Position numbers and translations under genes: made by a program. The notes beneath the pieces are model-generated. The model was not told the DNA's origin and did not search any database. It saw only the letters and a list, made by a program, of their open reading frames with translations. Of a stretch of DNA of 64,000 nt, positions 35,320-43,635 are shown in pieces (the first letter of the stretch is position 1; every line of letters begins with the position of its first letter). The stretch is taken from the NCBI RefSeq assembly GCF_017744045.1, contig NZ_JAGHRD010000017.1; one strand, 5' to 3'. The DNA comes from Pelagimonas sp017744045 (GTDB lineage Bacteria; Pseudomonadota; Alphaproteobacteria; Rhodobacterales; Rhodobacteraceae).

Positions 35320-36465
35320 TTAGCCCCCGGACAAGGTGGTCGCCGTCGTGGTGACGGTGCCAACCGCGGTCAGCGTGCCTGTCAGAGCAGAGATCGTCTT
35401 GTTCCACTGGGTGAACGGCGCTTCGGTCACATAAAGCGTGTCTTGGTCGCGGATAACAAAGTCACGCGCCATGAACATGCCGTTTGGCTCGGTCAGGTTC
35501 AGCACATAGACCAAGCGCTGCGCCCCAACCAGATCGTCGCGGCCCAGAACCTGATTGGCGATTTCCGCCGGTTCGTTGCGGAAGACAAAGACACCTGTCG
35601 GGTCCGCCGCCGAGGACAGAAGCCCACCGACCTGCGCAATCGCTTCAACCGCGCTCAGGCTCTGGCTTTCAAAGGGAACGCGGGCCTGGGTGCCGGTTGC
35701 ACCCAGCGCGGTAAAGGCACGGGTGTCTTCCTCGACCAGAATGCGATCACCACCGCGCAGGGCGATGTCGAATTCGGGATGTTTATAGAGATCCTGGAAC
35801 CAAATCTTGCCGGTTTGGCCGCCACGCAGCACTGTGACCTGCGCGATCTCCGGCTCGATGGTCACACCACCGGCGCGGGCCAACATGGTTGTGAGGGTGC
35901 GGGTCGGACGCTCGATGGCATAGACACCTTGCCCACCGACGGCACCGATCAGGCTGACAGTCGATCCGTCCCCAGCGGCACGGCGCACTTCGACCTGCGG
36001 ATCTGGGGTTTGGTCTTCGAGGCGGGCGGTGATGATTTGGCGAATGCGTTCCGGCGTGTTGCCAGCGGCCTTGATGCGCCCGGCATAGGGCACAAAGATA
36101 AAGCCTGAACCGTCAACCTGAACCTCTTCCAGGATTGTCGCGTTGGCAGCTTCGGCGGCTAAAAGACCATCATCGACGTTTTCCCAAATCGTCAGGCCCA
36201 GCGTGTCGCCAGGGCGGATCGTATCTGACCCCAAAGCGCCGGCGTTGATGAACTCTTTGGAGAAACCTAGCGCTGGCACAACAGCCGTGGCGCGCGTCAC
36301 GCGGTCATTGATCGACACGATAAAGGCATCGCCTTCGCGTTGCACCGATCCGGCAAAGATCTCTTTCTTGTTGGGACCCACGCGGGGAAGACCGCAAGAT
36401 GCCAGAATCGACACCGCGGCCAGCAGGGCGATAGACCGCGCCCACCGGGAAGGGGAGTGTTTCAC
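35320..36465 (-). CDS. Outer-membrane polysaccharide export lipoprotein (Wza/KpsD type)
   Basis: 381 residues. A lipoprotein signal ends in the lipobox LASC (Cys24). The polysaccharide export (PES) domain follows with IRPGDTLGLTIWE and VDGSGFIFVPYAGRIKAAG, then SLBB-type repeats (VSLIGAVGGQGVYAIE, LTTMLARAGGV) and a C-terminal hydrophobic Thr-rich segment. It would form the outer-membrane exit of a capsule or exopolysaccharide. It is followed by kpsC and preceded by kpsS on the same strand. The ABC transporter genes (kpsMT/E) are not in the window. Confidence 0.85.
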   Translation of the reverse strand: MKHSPSRWARSIALLAAVSILASCGLPRVGPNKKEIFAGSVQREGDAFIVSINDRVTRATAVVPALGFSKEFINAGALGSDTIRPGDTLGLTIWENVDDGLLAAEAANATILEEVQVDGSGFIFVPYAGRIKAAGNTPERIRQIITARLEDQTPDPQVEVRRAAGDGSTVSLIGAVGGQGVYAIERPTRTLTTMLARAGGVTIEPEIAQVTVLRGGQTGKIWFQDLYKHPEFDIALRGGDRILVEEDTRAFTALGATGTQARVPFESQSLSAVEAIAQVGGLLSSAADPTGVFVFRNEPAEIANQVLGRDDLVGAQRLVYVLNLTEPNGMFMARDFVIRDQDTLYVTEAPFTQWNKTISALTGTLTAVGTVTTTATTLSGG

Positions 36466-36513
36466 TGCTCGGTCTCCTCGACCTATGTTCTGCCTCAGTT
36501 TTTTTGTCAGCGT

Positions 36514-36536
36514 AGCGGTTTTTTCCGCAAAACGCT
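36514..36536. other. Inverted repeat in the leader of the exporter gene
   Basis: AGCGgTTTT and AAAACGCT pair around TTCCGC, about 50 nt before the exporter start. A GCTAGCGC palindromic core follows directly. It may mark a leader hairpin or regulator site in the 194-nt gap between kpsS and the exporter gene. Confidence 0.35.
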
Positions 36537-36659
36537 AGCGCTCTGGCGTTTCACACGGTTTTTGACACAAAAATGCATCACCTAACGCGTTGAAATGCTT
36601 GGTTTCAGATGGAAAAGAGGCGTCATTTTCGCGGCGCAGACACAAGAGGTTGTGTTTGC

Positions 36660-37952
36660 CTATCGCACCACCCGCAACTGTTGCCTCGGGGCGGCGGTGC
36701 CGGATTTGAACGCCTCATAGGGGTCTTCGGGCGACAACATCATGTCGACCACCTGGCGCAGCAACTGCCGTCGCCCGCGTGCGGAATAGAACCCGCCGGG
36801 GATCTGCGAGGTTTCCAGCAGATAGCGGCGATAATCCTTATAGGCCTTGTTGTCCGGGCGCGATGGCTGGGCAAAGAACTGTTCCAGCGGTTGTTCCGAA
36901 ACAAATTCCGGCTTGGCATAGACCGCCGCGCCAAACACCTTGAGCGGAATGCCACGCCAGAGCACCTGTTGCCCGGCGGTGGAATTGACGGTCACAGCCG
37001 TGCGCGCATCGTTCAAAAGCCGCGCAAGCTTGCCCCCGCGCACATAATGTACCCGGTCTTCAACGCCAAACTCCCGCGCCAGACGGCGCACAGTGCGGCG
37101 CATGTTCACGCGACCATCCTCAAGCGGATGCGCCTTGAACACCAGATGATGATGCCCCGGCGCGCCCTTGGCAAAACCCGCCGTCACCTCGCGCAGGAAA
37201 TCCGGCATGGTCTCAAACGGCGAATGTTTCTGAAAGCTGCTGTCATGTTCCAACTGCAACAGCGCTAGGTGATAAGGAAACCCGCCCAGACGAATGCGCG
37301 CTGTTGAAACAACACGATCCACCCATGTGGCCGGCATCAACAGCAGCCGCCGCAAATAAAGCGCAAATTCCTGCACAACCGTCAACGAGCGATGGGGTTT
37401 GAAATTCCGGTATTGGCCATTCCGGAACATCACAAACCAATGATAAAGCGCGCCGTAAAACATGTGCTGGCGCATATCCCCCCAATGTCCCGGGGGCAGG
37501 GGGGCCTCCATATCCGACTGGGCCAGCGCCTTTTGCATCTCCGCCACGGATGTCTTCATCAGCCGCGAATGCCCGTTTGAGCCGCCACGCTCATAGGTCA
37601 CCCAATAGGGACGCATATAGCCCTCTTCGAAGACATGCACACAAAGGCCCCGACCTTCGGCAATCTTGACCGCCTCAGCGTGAATGCCGCGCACATCACC
37701 GTAAAGAACAATGTCAGTGACCTGTTTTTGCTCAATCAGCCGGGTAAACACGTCCGCCCATTTGTCTTGTGTGTCGCGAAACGGGATGTAACTCGCAGAA
37801 TGAAACCAAAACGCCCGGTCCCCGGCATTAAAGCCCACCCGCCAGACATCCGCCCCCGTCTTGCGCAGCATCGCGCCAAGTCGGTGAAAGAAAGGTCCAT
37901 GCGGCCCCTGCAGAAACAGGAAGACTCGTTTTTGGCCGGTTGCGTTGCTCAT
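36660..37952 (-). CDS. kpsS: Capsular polysaccharide export/biosynthesis protein KpsS-like
   Basis: 430 residues. It opens with RVFLFLQGPHGPFFHRLGAML. VLYGDVRGIHAEAVKIA, FEEGYMRPYWVT, FKAHPLEDG, and TAVTVNSTAGQQVLWRGIP are hallmarks of KpsS, the Kdo transferase that starts the capsule's lipid-linked primer before KpsC extends it. Its presence next to kpsC confirms that the locus makes a group 2-like capsule. It is transcribed away from the riboflavin synthase gene at 38062. Confidence 0.88.
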   Translation of the reverse strand: MSNATGQKRVFLFLQGPHGPFFHRLGAMLRKTGADVWRVGFNAGDRAFWFHSASYIPFRDTQDKWADVFTRLIEQKQVTDIVLYGDVRGIHAEAVKIAEGRGLCVHVFEEGYMRPYWVTYERGGSNGHSRLMKTSVAEMQKALAQSDMEAPLPPGHWGDMRQHMFYGALYHWFVMFRNGQYRNFKPHRSLTVVQEFALYLRRLLLMPATWVDRVVSTARIRLGGFPYHLALLQLEHDSSFQKHSPFETMPDFLREVTAGFAKGAPGHHHLVFKAHPLEDGRVNMRRTVRRLAREFGVEDRVHYVRGGKLARLLNDARTAVTVNSTAGQQVLWRGIPLKVFGAAVYAKPEFVSEQPLEQFFAQPSRPDNKAYKDYRRYLLETSQIPGGFYSARGRRQLLRQVVDMMLSPEDPYEAFKSGTAAPRQQLRVVR

Positions 37953-38061
37953 TTTGCCGTTTTATGTCCTAAGCCTAAGTAGATCATTAACCACTGAACC
38001 CGGCAAAATTAAGGCCCCATCGCGCCGCAGCCGGTTCACCGCGTCGTGGAAAGGGCATCAC

Positions 38062-38649
38062 ATGTTCACAGGCATTGTTACCGATCAGGGACGCATCGCT
38101 GAACTGGAGCAGCGTGGCGACCTGCGCGCCCGCATTCAGACCGCCTATGACACGGCGACGATCGAGATTGGTGCCTCTATCGCCTGTGATGGCGTATGCC
38201 TGACGGTGGTCGCGCTGGGGGATGATTGGTTTGACATGGAAATCAGCGCTGAAACCGTCTCCAAAACCAACCTCGGTGATTGGTCCGAGGGGCGTGTGAT
38301 CAATCTGGAACGCGCGCTCAAGGTTGGTGATGAGCTGGGCGGCCATATCGTTTCCGGCCATGTGGATGGGCTGGCCACCATTGTCGAGATGAAGGATGAA
38401 GGCGACAGCACGCGCCTGACCTTTGACGCCCCGCTGGAGCTCGCCCGCTATATTGCGCCCAAAGGCTCGGTCGCGCTGAATGGCACCTCGCTGACCGTGA
38501 ACGAGGTCGATGGCACCCGTTTTGGCATCAACATCATCCCGCATACCCAAAAGGTCACCACCTGGGGTGCGGCCAAAGTAGGTGACAAGGTCAATCTAGA
38601 GATCGACACGCTCGCCCGCTACGTGGCCCGCCTTCAGGAAATGAGCTGA
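38062..38649 (+). CDS. ribE: Riboflavin synthase, alpha subunit
   Basis: 195 residues forming two similar barrels. MFTGIVTDQGRI starts the first (IACDGVCLTVV, WSEGRVINLERAL, GGHIVSGHVDGLA). ALNGTSLTVNEVDG, in the second, matches the CDGVCLTV element. It dismutates two lumazines to riboflavin. ATG 38062 gives the invariant MFTG start; the open frame before it is leader. Its TGA stop is the first three bases of a MITE remnant, so the element's edge may have supplied the stop. Confidence 0.93.
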   Translation: MFTGIVTDQGRIAELEQRGDLRARIQTAYDTATIEIGASIACDGVCLTVVALGDDWFDMEISAETVSKTNLGDWSEGRVINLERALKVGDELGGHIVSGHVDGLATIVEMKDEGDSTRLTFDAPLELARYIAPKGSVALNGTSLTVNEVDGTRFGINIIPHTQKVTTWGAAKVGDKVNLEIDTLARYVARLQEMS

Positions 38650-38675
38650 TCTATGCTGATTGTCCACAGGCCCTA
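38647..38675. repeat. Remnant end of the MITE-like element
   Basis: 29 bp ending TCCACAGGCCCTA match the terminal repeat of copy B (58016-58287) with a single difference. The rest of the element is absent. It starts with the stop codon of the riboflavin synthase gene, so it is either an eroded insertion or a solitary end left by deletion. Confidence 0.65.
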
Positions 38676-38677
38676 AA

Positions 38678-38773
38678 GCGTTTCCGGTTTTTGTTGAAGC
38701 AAAGCTTCAGCTTTCTGCGTTTGAGCCGTTGGCGAAAGGCCGCGAAAGCTGTTTCAACATGAACTGGAAACGC
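38678..38773. repeat. 96-bp palindromic repeat with GCGTTTCC arms
   Basis: The outer arms begin GCGTTTCCGGTTTTTGTTGAA and return as GTTTCAACATGAACTGGAAACGC; about 17 of 20 positions pair. The loop contains a smaller AAGCAAAGCTTCAGCTTT dyad. The short palindrome at 30289 shares the arms. This looks like a dispersed intergenic palindrome common in this bacterial group. Confidence 0.6.
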
Positions 38774-38809
38774 CCCAGGTTTCTTTGGGCCAAAAATATC
38801 CCGGGGAGT

Positions 38810-38840
38810 CCCGAGCTTGCTCGGGGCGGGGCAGCGCCCC
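38810..38840. terminator. Tandem hairpins downstream of riboflavin synthase and soxT
   Basis: CCCGAGC-tt-GCTCGGG (38810-38825) and GGGGC-agc-GCCCC (38828-38840) lie back to back, 21 nt from the soxT stop on the opposite strand. No T-run follows on either strand, so any termination would be weak. Confidence 0.4.
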
Positions 38841-38860
38841 ATCCCACCTCAGATCACACT

Positions 38861-39922
38861 CTACTCAGCCGGTTGAAAGCCGACAATCAACTGGCGCAAG
38901 CCAAGTGCTGCCCCGGCAAAAATCGCCGCAAAGGTGACAGGCGCTGACAGGGCCAGCACCGAAAAGGCCGACAGGCCTTGCCCGACCGAACAGCCCAAGG
39001 CCAAAACCGCCCCGATCCCCATCAGGCCAGCGCCAAAGATCTGGCGTTTCAATTCGCGCGGGTCTTCACAGGCTTCCCAGCGGAAATGCCCTTTGATCAT
39101 CGACCCGACAAAGGCCCCAACCCAGATACCGGCCACCGAGCCAACGGCAAAGCTCAGCGGGCGCACCGATCCGGTCATGAACCACAAGATGCTTTCCCCC
39201 ATTGGGGCGGCAAAGCTGTGTGACACGACGGGTAAGGGTTCAAATCCGCTTTCAGCAATCCAGGCCGTGCCCGCCCATCCGGAGATGATTGCAACCCCGA
39301 CAACCAGAGCCCAGAAGATTTGCGATGGTTTTTCCCAAAGATCCTTGGACAAGAGCGAGCCCACCAGAATCACCGCGCCAATGGCAATTCCGATCACCGT
39401 CATCGGCACGCCAGTTACCGCGCTAAGATGATGGGCAATGCCCGGCGGGATTTCTGCGCTGGTCACGTCCACTTGCTCAAACAGCGCATTGCGCAATGGG
39501 GCCAGAGGGCCGGACAGCGCCACATATGTTGAAACGCCCATAACCAGAACAATGACAAAACTGCGCAGATCGCCACCGCCCAGCCGCGCCACCGCGCCAT
39601 AGCCGCAATTGCCCGACAGGGCCATGCCATAGCCAAAGATCAGCCCGCCCAGGATCGAGGCCACCGGCATCCAGCGGATCGACAGGTAATAGCTGGCTTC
39701 GCTTTGAAACAGACCGGCCGCCATCAAAGTAAAACTGCCGACAATGCCCAGCCCAATGGCCACGCCCCACATGCGCATACGCAGGGTGGACCCGCCATAA
39801 AGCGCGTCTTCGATCGCGCCCAGTGTGCAGAAACGACCCAGCCGCGCCGCCAGCCCCAGCATGACACCGCCGACCAGCCCGATCAGGGCAACCATCTGAT
39901 AATCAGACAGGAATTCAAGCAT
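38861..39922 (-). CDS. soxT: YeeE/YedE family sulfur-compound permease, SoxT-like
   Basis: 353 residues with about nine hydrophobic segments. The repeated motif of the family is visible: GLAARLGRFCTLGAIED with its Cys in the first half, and GALGLGCSVGQGLSAF-like GIGAVLALGCSVGQG in the second. The Cys residues are thought to relay thiosulfate or sulfide across the membrane. ATG 39922 is preceded by AGGAGGAGGG; an earlier in-frame start is less likely. It is the third gene of the divergent soxS-soxR-soxT set, matching the position of soxT in Paracoccus-type clusters. Confidence 0.83.
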   Translation of the reverse strand: MLEFLSDYQMVALIGLVGGVMLGLAARLGRFCTLGAIEDALYGGSTLRMRMWGVAIGLGIVGSFTLMAAGLFQSEASYYLSIRWMPVASILGGLIFGYGMALSGNCGYGAVARLGGGDLRSFVIVLVMGVSTYVALSGPLAPLRNALFEQVDVTSAEIPPGIAHHLSAVTGVPMTVIGIAIGAVILVGSLLSKDLWEKPSQIFWALVVGVAIISGWAGTAWIAESGFEPLPVVSHSFAAPMGESILWFMTGSVRPLSFAVGSVAGIWVGAFVGSMIKGHFRWEACEDPRELKRQIFGAGLMGIGAVLALGCSVGQGLSAFSVLALSAPVTFAAIFAGAALGLRQLIVGFQPAE

Positions 39923-40015
39923 GCTTGGGCCCTCCTCCTGACCGTCGCACAGCAACTCGCATTTTTGTTAGGAGGACATGGCCGCATTTTTAACGGCCAA
40001 AGTCAATCTTAAGCG

Positions 40016-40354
40016 TCAGTCGTCATCCGCGCAGAACAGTTCGTAAACCGTTTCCAGCATCTTTTTGGGCCGATCATCCGCGAGGCGATAATAGATCGCT
40101 TTGCCTTCGCGGCGCGGCACAACCAGCCCTTCAAGGCGCAGGCGTGACAGTTGCTGCGACACAGCCGCCTGGCGCGCAGACAGCAGCTCTTCCAGCTCGG
40201 TCACCGATTTTTCGCCGGTCACCAGATGGCAGAGGATCATCAAGCGGCCCTCATGGCTGATCGCCTTGAGAAAAGCCGAGGCCGTGGTCGCCTTGTCGAC
40301 GATCCGGTCCAGTTCCGCTTCGCTCATATCGTCTGTCAGTACGGGCAGTGCCAT
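40016..40354 (-). CDS. soxR: ArsR-type persulfide-responsive repressor SoxR
   Basis: 112 residues with an ArsR winged helix (ARQAAVSQQLSRLRLEGLV). Cys42 (MILCHLV) and Cys108 (FCADDD) sit where BigR/SqrR-type sensors form a tri- or tetrasulfide bridge, so it would respond to sulfane sulfur. In Paracoccus pantotrophus SoxR represses sox transcription. Here the operator candidates are at 42158 and 44546, with a weaker one in the soxS-soxV gap. It is transcribed with soxS and soxT, divergently from soxV. It is not the redox-sensing MerR-type SoxR. Confidence 0.88.
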   Translation of the reverse strand: MALPVLTDDMSEAELDRIVDKATTASAFLKAISHEGRLMILCHLVTGEKSVTELEELLSARQAAVSQQLSRLRLEGLVVPRREGKAIYYRLADDRPKKMLETVYELFCADDD

Positions 40355-40366
40355 GTCAGTTCCGTC

Positions 40367-40738
40367 TCAATTTCCTACCGGTTCAAAACCGCTGTGGTCC
40401 TGTAGCAGCTTTGCGAAGATCGGCCAAAAGAAATCCTCGCCGGGATATCCTTCGATCCGCGCCACCTCGGCCCCGTTATCTATCAGAATAAATGTCGGGG
40501 TAAAGTTGACCCGCCGGGCATATTCAACGCCTTTGGGCGGCCCAATATGCAAATCTGCTCGCACCAGCGGCGCAAACCGGCCTTCGGCGGTTTTGGGATA
40601 GGCCGGCGCGATCTCGTCATTCCAGGCGGCGCAATAGGCACAGCCGGGCTGTTCGACCATGACCAGCTGCATGTCCGCCAATGCCATCTGCGCCCCGGCC
40701 AAAACCATGGACGCCGCGAGGGTTATCTGTTTCAACAT
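40367..40738 (-). CDS. soxS: SoxS, periplasmic thioredoxin-like protein
   Basis: 123 residues. A signal peptide (MLKQITLAASMVLAGAQMALA) is followed by a thioredoxin fold with the active-site GCAYCAAW and the cis-Pro segment VNFTPTFILI. SoxS reduces and reactivates SoxY in Paracoccus. It is the first gene of the soxS-soxR-soxT transcript, 12 nt before soxR. Confidence 0.85.
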   Translation of the reverse strand: MLKQITLAASMVLAGAQMALADMQLVMVEQPGCAYCAAWNDEIAPAYPKTAEGRFAPLVRADLHIGPPKGVEYARRVNFTPTFILIDNGAEVARIEGYPGEDFFWPIFAKLLQDHSGFEPVGN

Positions 40739-40806
40739 GGATCACCAATTGACCAATTTGTGTCGAACAACATAATCTGAATATGTGAATAGATCAAGGA
40801 TTCCCC
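40739..40806. promoter_or_regulatory. Divergent soxS/soxV promoter region
   Basis: 68 AT-rich bases must contain both promoters. ATGTGAATAG (40783-40792) is a half site resembling the ATTCACA arms of the palindrome before soxX, and an imperfect second half lies at 40777-40783. SoxR binding is inferred from the cluster's known regulation. Confidence 0.5.
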
Positions 40807-41535
40807 ATGTTCGACATCTCTTATGCGGGTGCGCTTGTAGCGGGTTTGGGGGCGTTCTTCACCCCCTGTATTCTGCCTATGGTGCCCTTTTACCTGTCTT
40901 ACATGGCAGGCCTGTCCATGGCGGAGTTGAGCGATGAAAGCGGCATCGCGCCCGGCGCGCAGCGGCGGCTGACGATCTCGGCCATTATGTTTGCGCTTGG
41001 CGTGACGACCATCTTTATGCTTTTGGGCCTTGGCGCGACGGCGCTGGGGCAAGCCTTTGCCGATTGGAAAGACGTGCTGGCCTATGTGGCGGCGGCGGTG
41101 ATCTTTGCCTTTGGCCTGCATTTCCTTGGAGTGATCAAGATCGGCTTTCTTTATCGCGAGGCGCGGCTTGAGAGCAAAACAGATCCGTCCACCGTGTTCG
41201 GTGCTTATGTCATGGGGCTGGCGTTCGGCTTTGGCTGGACGGCCTGCGTTGGGCCGATCCTGGCGACGATCCTCGCGATTGCCTCGGGCATGGGCGAGCT
41301 TTGGCATGGCGCATTGCTATTGGCGGTGTTTGGGCTTGGCATGACCGCGCCCTTTGTGGTCGCGGCGCTGTTTGCGCAGCCGTTCCTGCGCTGGTTGCAG
41401 AAACATCGATCAAAAATGGCCTATACGGAAAAGGTCATGGGCGTCATGCTGATCCTGTTCGCCATTCTGATCGCCACCGATTCCGTGAGTTGGATCGCGG
41501 AATGGATGCTGGCAATCTATCCGAATTGGGTCTGA
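40807..41535 (+). CDS. soxV: SoxV, CcdA/DsbD-type membrane electron transporter
   Basis: 242 residues with six predicted membrane helices. The redox cysteines are in FFTPCILPMVPF and TACVGPILA. It carries reducing equivalents from cytoplasmic thioredoxin to the periplasmic SoxW and SoxS. ATG 40807 follows AAGGA. soxW follows 12 nt after the stop. Confidence 0.9.
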   Translation: MFDISYAGALVAGLGAFFTPCILPMVPFYLSYMAGLSMAELSDESGIAPGAQRRLTISAIMFALGVTTIFMLLGLGATALGQAFADWKDVLAYVAAAVIFAFGLHFLGVIKIGFLYREARLESKTDPSTVFGAYVMGLAFGFGWTACVGPILATILAIASGMGELWHGALLLAVFGLGMTAPFVVAALFAQPFLRWLQKHRSKMAYTEKVMGVMLILFAILIATDSVSWIAEWMLAIYPNWV

Positions 41536-41547
41536 GGAGGAGAGATC

Positions 41548-42123
41548 ATGAGACGTTTCATTCTGACGCTGGTCGCCGGTTTGCTGGCTCTACCAGCCTT
41601 TGCCGAGGTCGGCGATGATGGGCTGCACAAGCAGCCCTGGATGCGCGACACCTTCAAGGATCTGCGCGAAGATCTGGACGAAGCCAATGCTGAGGGCAAA
41701 CGCCTTGTGCTGTTCTTTGAACAACGCGGCTGCATCTATTGCCGCAAAATGCACGAAGAGGTTTTCTCGGATCAGGCCATCTCGGACTATATCGGCGAAA
41801 ACTTCTTTGTCGTGCAGATGAACCTCTATGGCGACATCGAAGTGGTCGATTTCGACGGGGAATCGCTGTCGGAAAAAGACATGGCGCGCAAGTGGCGGGT
41901 GATGTTCACACCCAACATCGTTTTCCTGCCCGAAGAGGTGCCCGAGGGCGCAAATGCCATGGATGTCGCTGTGGCGGTCATGCCGGGGGCCTTTGGCAAG
42001 GGCACGACAAAAGATATGTTTACATGGGTGCAGGAAAAGCGTTATCTGCTTGATAACGGTGAGGATTTTCAACGTTACCACGCACGCATGATACAGGAAC
42101 GCAACAACGGATCCTTTGATTGA
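41548..42123 (+). CDS. soxW: SoxW, periplasmic thioredoxin
   Basis: 191 residues with a signal peptide (MRRFILTLVAGLLALPAFA). The thioredoxin active site is GCIYCRKM, and a FTPNIVFLPEE segment carries the cis-Pro. It receives electrons from SoxV. The C-terminal helices (MFTWVQEKRYLLDNGEDFQRY) are typical of SoxW. The terminal region before soxX contains the operator at 42158. Confidence 0.88.
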   Translation: MRRFILTLVAGLLALPAFAEVGDDGLHKQPWMRDTFKDLREDLDEANAEGKRLVLFFEQRGCIYCRKMHEEVFSDQAISDYIGENFFVVQMNLYGDIEVVDFDGESLSEKDMARKWRVMFTPNIVFLPEEVPEGANAMDVAVAVMPGAFGKGTTKDMFTWVQEKRYLLDNGEDFQRYHARMIQERNNGSFD

Positions 42124-42157
42124 ACCCCCACTGAAACCTCGGCAGATGCGACAAGTC

Positions 42158-42173
42158 ATTCACAATTGTGAAT
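42158..42173. promoter_or_regulatory. Perfect palindromic SoxR-type operator before soxX
   Basis: ATTCACAATTGTGAAT is a perfect 16-bp palindrome in the 181-nt gap between soxW and soxX. The ATTCA-N6-TGAAT pattern repeats at 44546 before soxB. SoxR is the likely ligand. A possible -10 (TATACA) lies 36 nt downstream at 42209, and a leader of about 90 nt leads to soxX. Confidence 0.72.
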
Positions 42174-42304
42174 TTGTTGTTGCGTTCTGAGGGGGCAGTG
42201 CCCTACGGTATACACAGAGGACGCGAACCGGCCTGTTCAGAGGAGCTTCGGGCAACCGGAGCGAGCAAGCCAGACCGAAAGGTCAGCAAGCCCAGGGAGG
42301 AAAC

Positions 42305-42781
42305 ATGAGGCTTTTGACAATCACAGCAGCCATGCTGGTGGCCGGAATGGCAACAGCAGAAACGGTTGCCCCCGCAGATGTTCAATATAACGAAGACGGT
42401 GCCGTTGCGGTGTCGCTGACCGGTCAGCCCGGTGATGCGGCGCGTGGGCGCGATGTTTTCGCGACCAAGTCCAAGGGCAACTGCGTGTCCTGTCACGCGG
42501 TGGCACAATTGGCGGACGTGCCGTTTCACGGCGAAGTCGGCCCCGAGCTGACATGGACCGGTGAAAACCGCACAGCCGAAGAGCTGCGCGGCATTGTGGC
42601 AGACGCCAAGATGACCTTTGAAGGCTCGATGATGCCGTCTTTCTACAAGACCAAGGGCTATATCCGCCCCGGCGACGCCTACACTGGCAAAGCCCCGAAA
42701 ACTGACGAATTGCCGCCCCTTCTGTCGGCGCAAGATATCGAAGATGTGGTCGCCTTCCTGCTGACACTGCAGGAAAGCTGA
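42305..42781 (+). CDS. soxX: SoxX, monohaem cytochrome c of the SoxAX complex
   Basis: 158 residues with a signal peptide (MRLLTITAAMLVAGMATA) and one haem site, NCVSCHAV. A late Met (SMMPSFYK) is a candidate axial ligand. SoxAX couples thiosulfate oxidatively to the SoxY cysteine. The ATG follows GGGAGGAA. It heads soxXYZA. Confidence 0.92.
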   Translation: MRLLTITAAMLVAGMATAETVAPADVQYNEDGAVAVSLTGQPGDAARGRDVFATKSKGNCVSCHAVAQLADVPFHGEVGPELTWTGENRTAEELRGIVADAKMTFEGSMMPSFYKTKGYIRPGDAYTGKAPKTDELPPLLSAQDIEDVVAFLLTLQES

Positions 42782-42806
42782 TCCGACCATTCAAGGAGTA
42801 AGACGC

Positions 42807-43223
42807 ATGGATTTCACACGTCGCGAAACATTGGCATTGGGTGCCGGCGCCGCGCTTATGACGATCCTGCCGCTGCGCGCAAACGCAGCTGTGGATGATC
42901 TGATTGCCGAGTTCACCGGTGGTGCCGAAGTGGGTGAGGGTGGTCTGACCCTTACCGCGCCCGAAATTGCCGAAAACGGCAATACTGTTCCGATCTCGGT
43001 CTCTGCACCGGGCGCGGCCTCGATCATGGTTCTGGCGGCGGGCAATCCGACACCGCCCGTGGCGACCTTCAACTTTGGCCCTCTGGCTGCCAGCCAGGAT
43101 GCCTCGACCCGTATTCGTCTCGCCGGGACACAAGATGTGATCGCCGTTGCGAAAATGGCGGATGGCAGCTTTGTGCGCGCCTCTCAGACCGTCAAGGTCA
43201 CCATCGGCGGCTGCGGCGGCTAA
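42807..43223 (+). CDS. soxY: SoxY, sulfur-carrier protein
   Basis: 138 residues. A Tat signal (FTRRETLALGAGAALM) is followed by an Ig-like fold, and the flexible C-terminal tail ends VTIGGCGG. The penultimate cysteine carries the sulfur intermediates of the cycle. The Tat route matches transport folded together with SoxZ. soxZ follows 18 nt later. Confidence 0.95.
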   Translation: MDFTRRETLALGAGAALMTILPLRANAAVDDLIAEFTGGAEVGEGGLTLTAPEIAENGNTVPISVSAPGAASIMVLAAGNPTPPVATFNFGPLAASQDASTRIRLAGTQDVIAVAKMADGSFVRASQTVKVTIGGCGG

Positions 43224-43241
43224 GCATAGGAGTTCTGTAAC

Positions 43242-43571
43242 ATGGCATCTGGTGTAAAACCCCGCGTCAAAGTCCCCAAGAAAGCTGGTGCTGGTGAGGC
43301 CATCACCATCAAGACCCTGATTTCGCACAAGATGGAATCCGGTCAGCGCAAGGACAAATCCGGCAACGTGATCCCACGTTCGATCATCAATCGCTTTACC
43401 TGCGATTTCAACGGTCAGAACGTGATCGATGTGACGCTGGAACCGGCCATCTCGACCAACCCATATTTTGAATTCGAAGCCACCGTGCCCGAGGCCGGTG
43501 AGTTCAAATTCACCTGGTACGATGATGACGGCGACGTCTATGAAACGGCCAAGAAAATCGCCATCGGCTGA
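43242..43571 (+). CDS. soxZ: SoxZ, partner of SoxY
   Basis: 109 residues, no signal peptide. KPRVKVPKKAGAGEAITIK, LISHKMESGQRKD and a terminal FKFTWYDDDGDVYE are diagnostic. It forms the SoxYZ heterodimer and travels with SoxY through the Tat pathway. Confidence 0.95.
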   Translation: MASGVKPRVKVPKKAGAGEAITIKTLISHKMESGQRKDKSGNVIPRSIINRFTCDFNGQNVIDVTLEPAISTNPYFEFEATVPEAGEFKFTWYDDDGDVYETAKKIAIG

Positions 43572-43635
43572 TGCGCGTCACCCTTTGCCCCGTTGATGCG
43601 AACCGATGGGGCAGAGGTTTTCAGGGAGGAACAAC

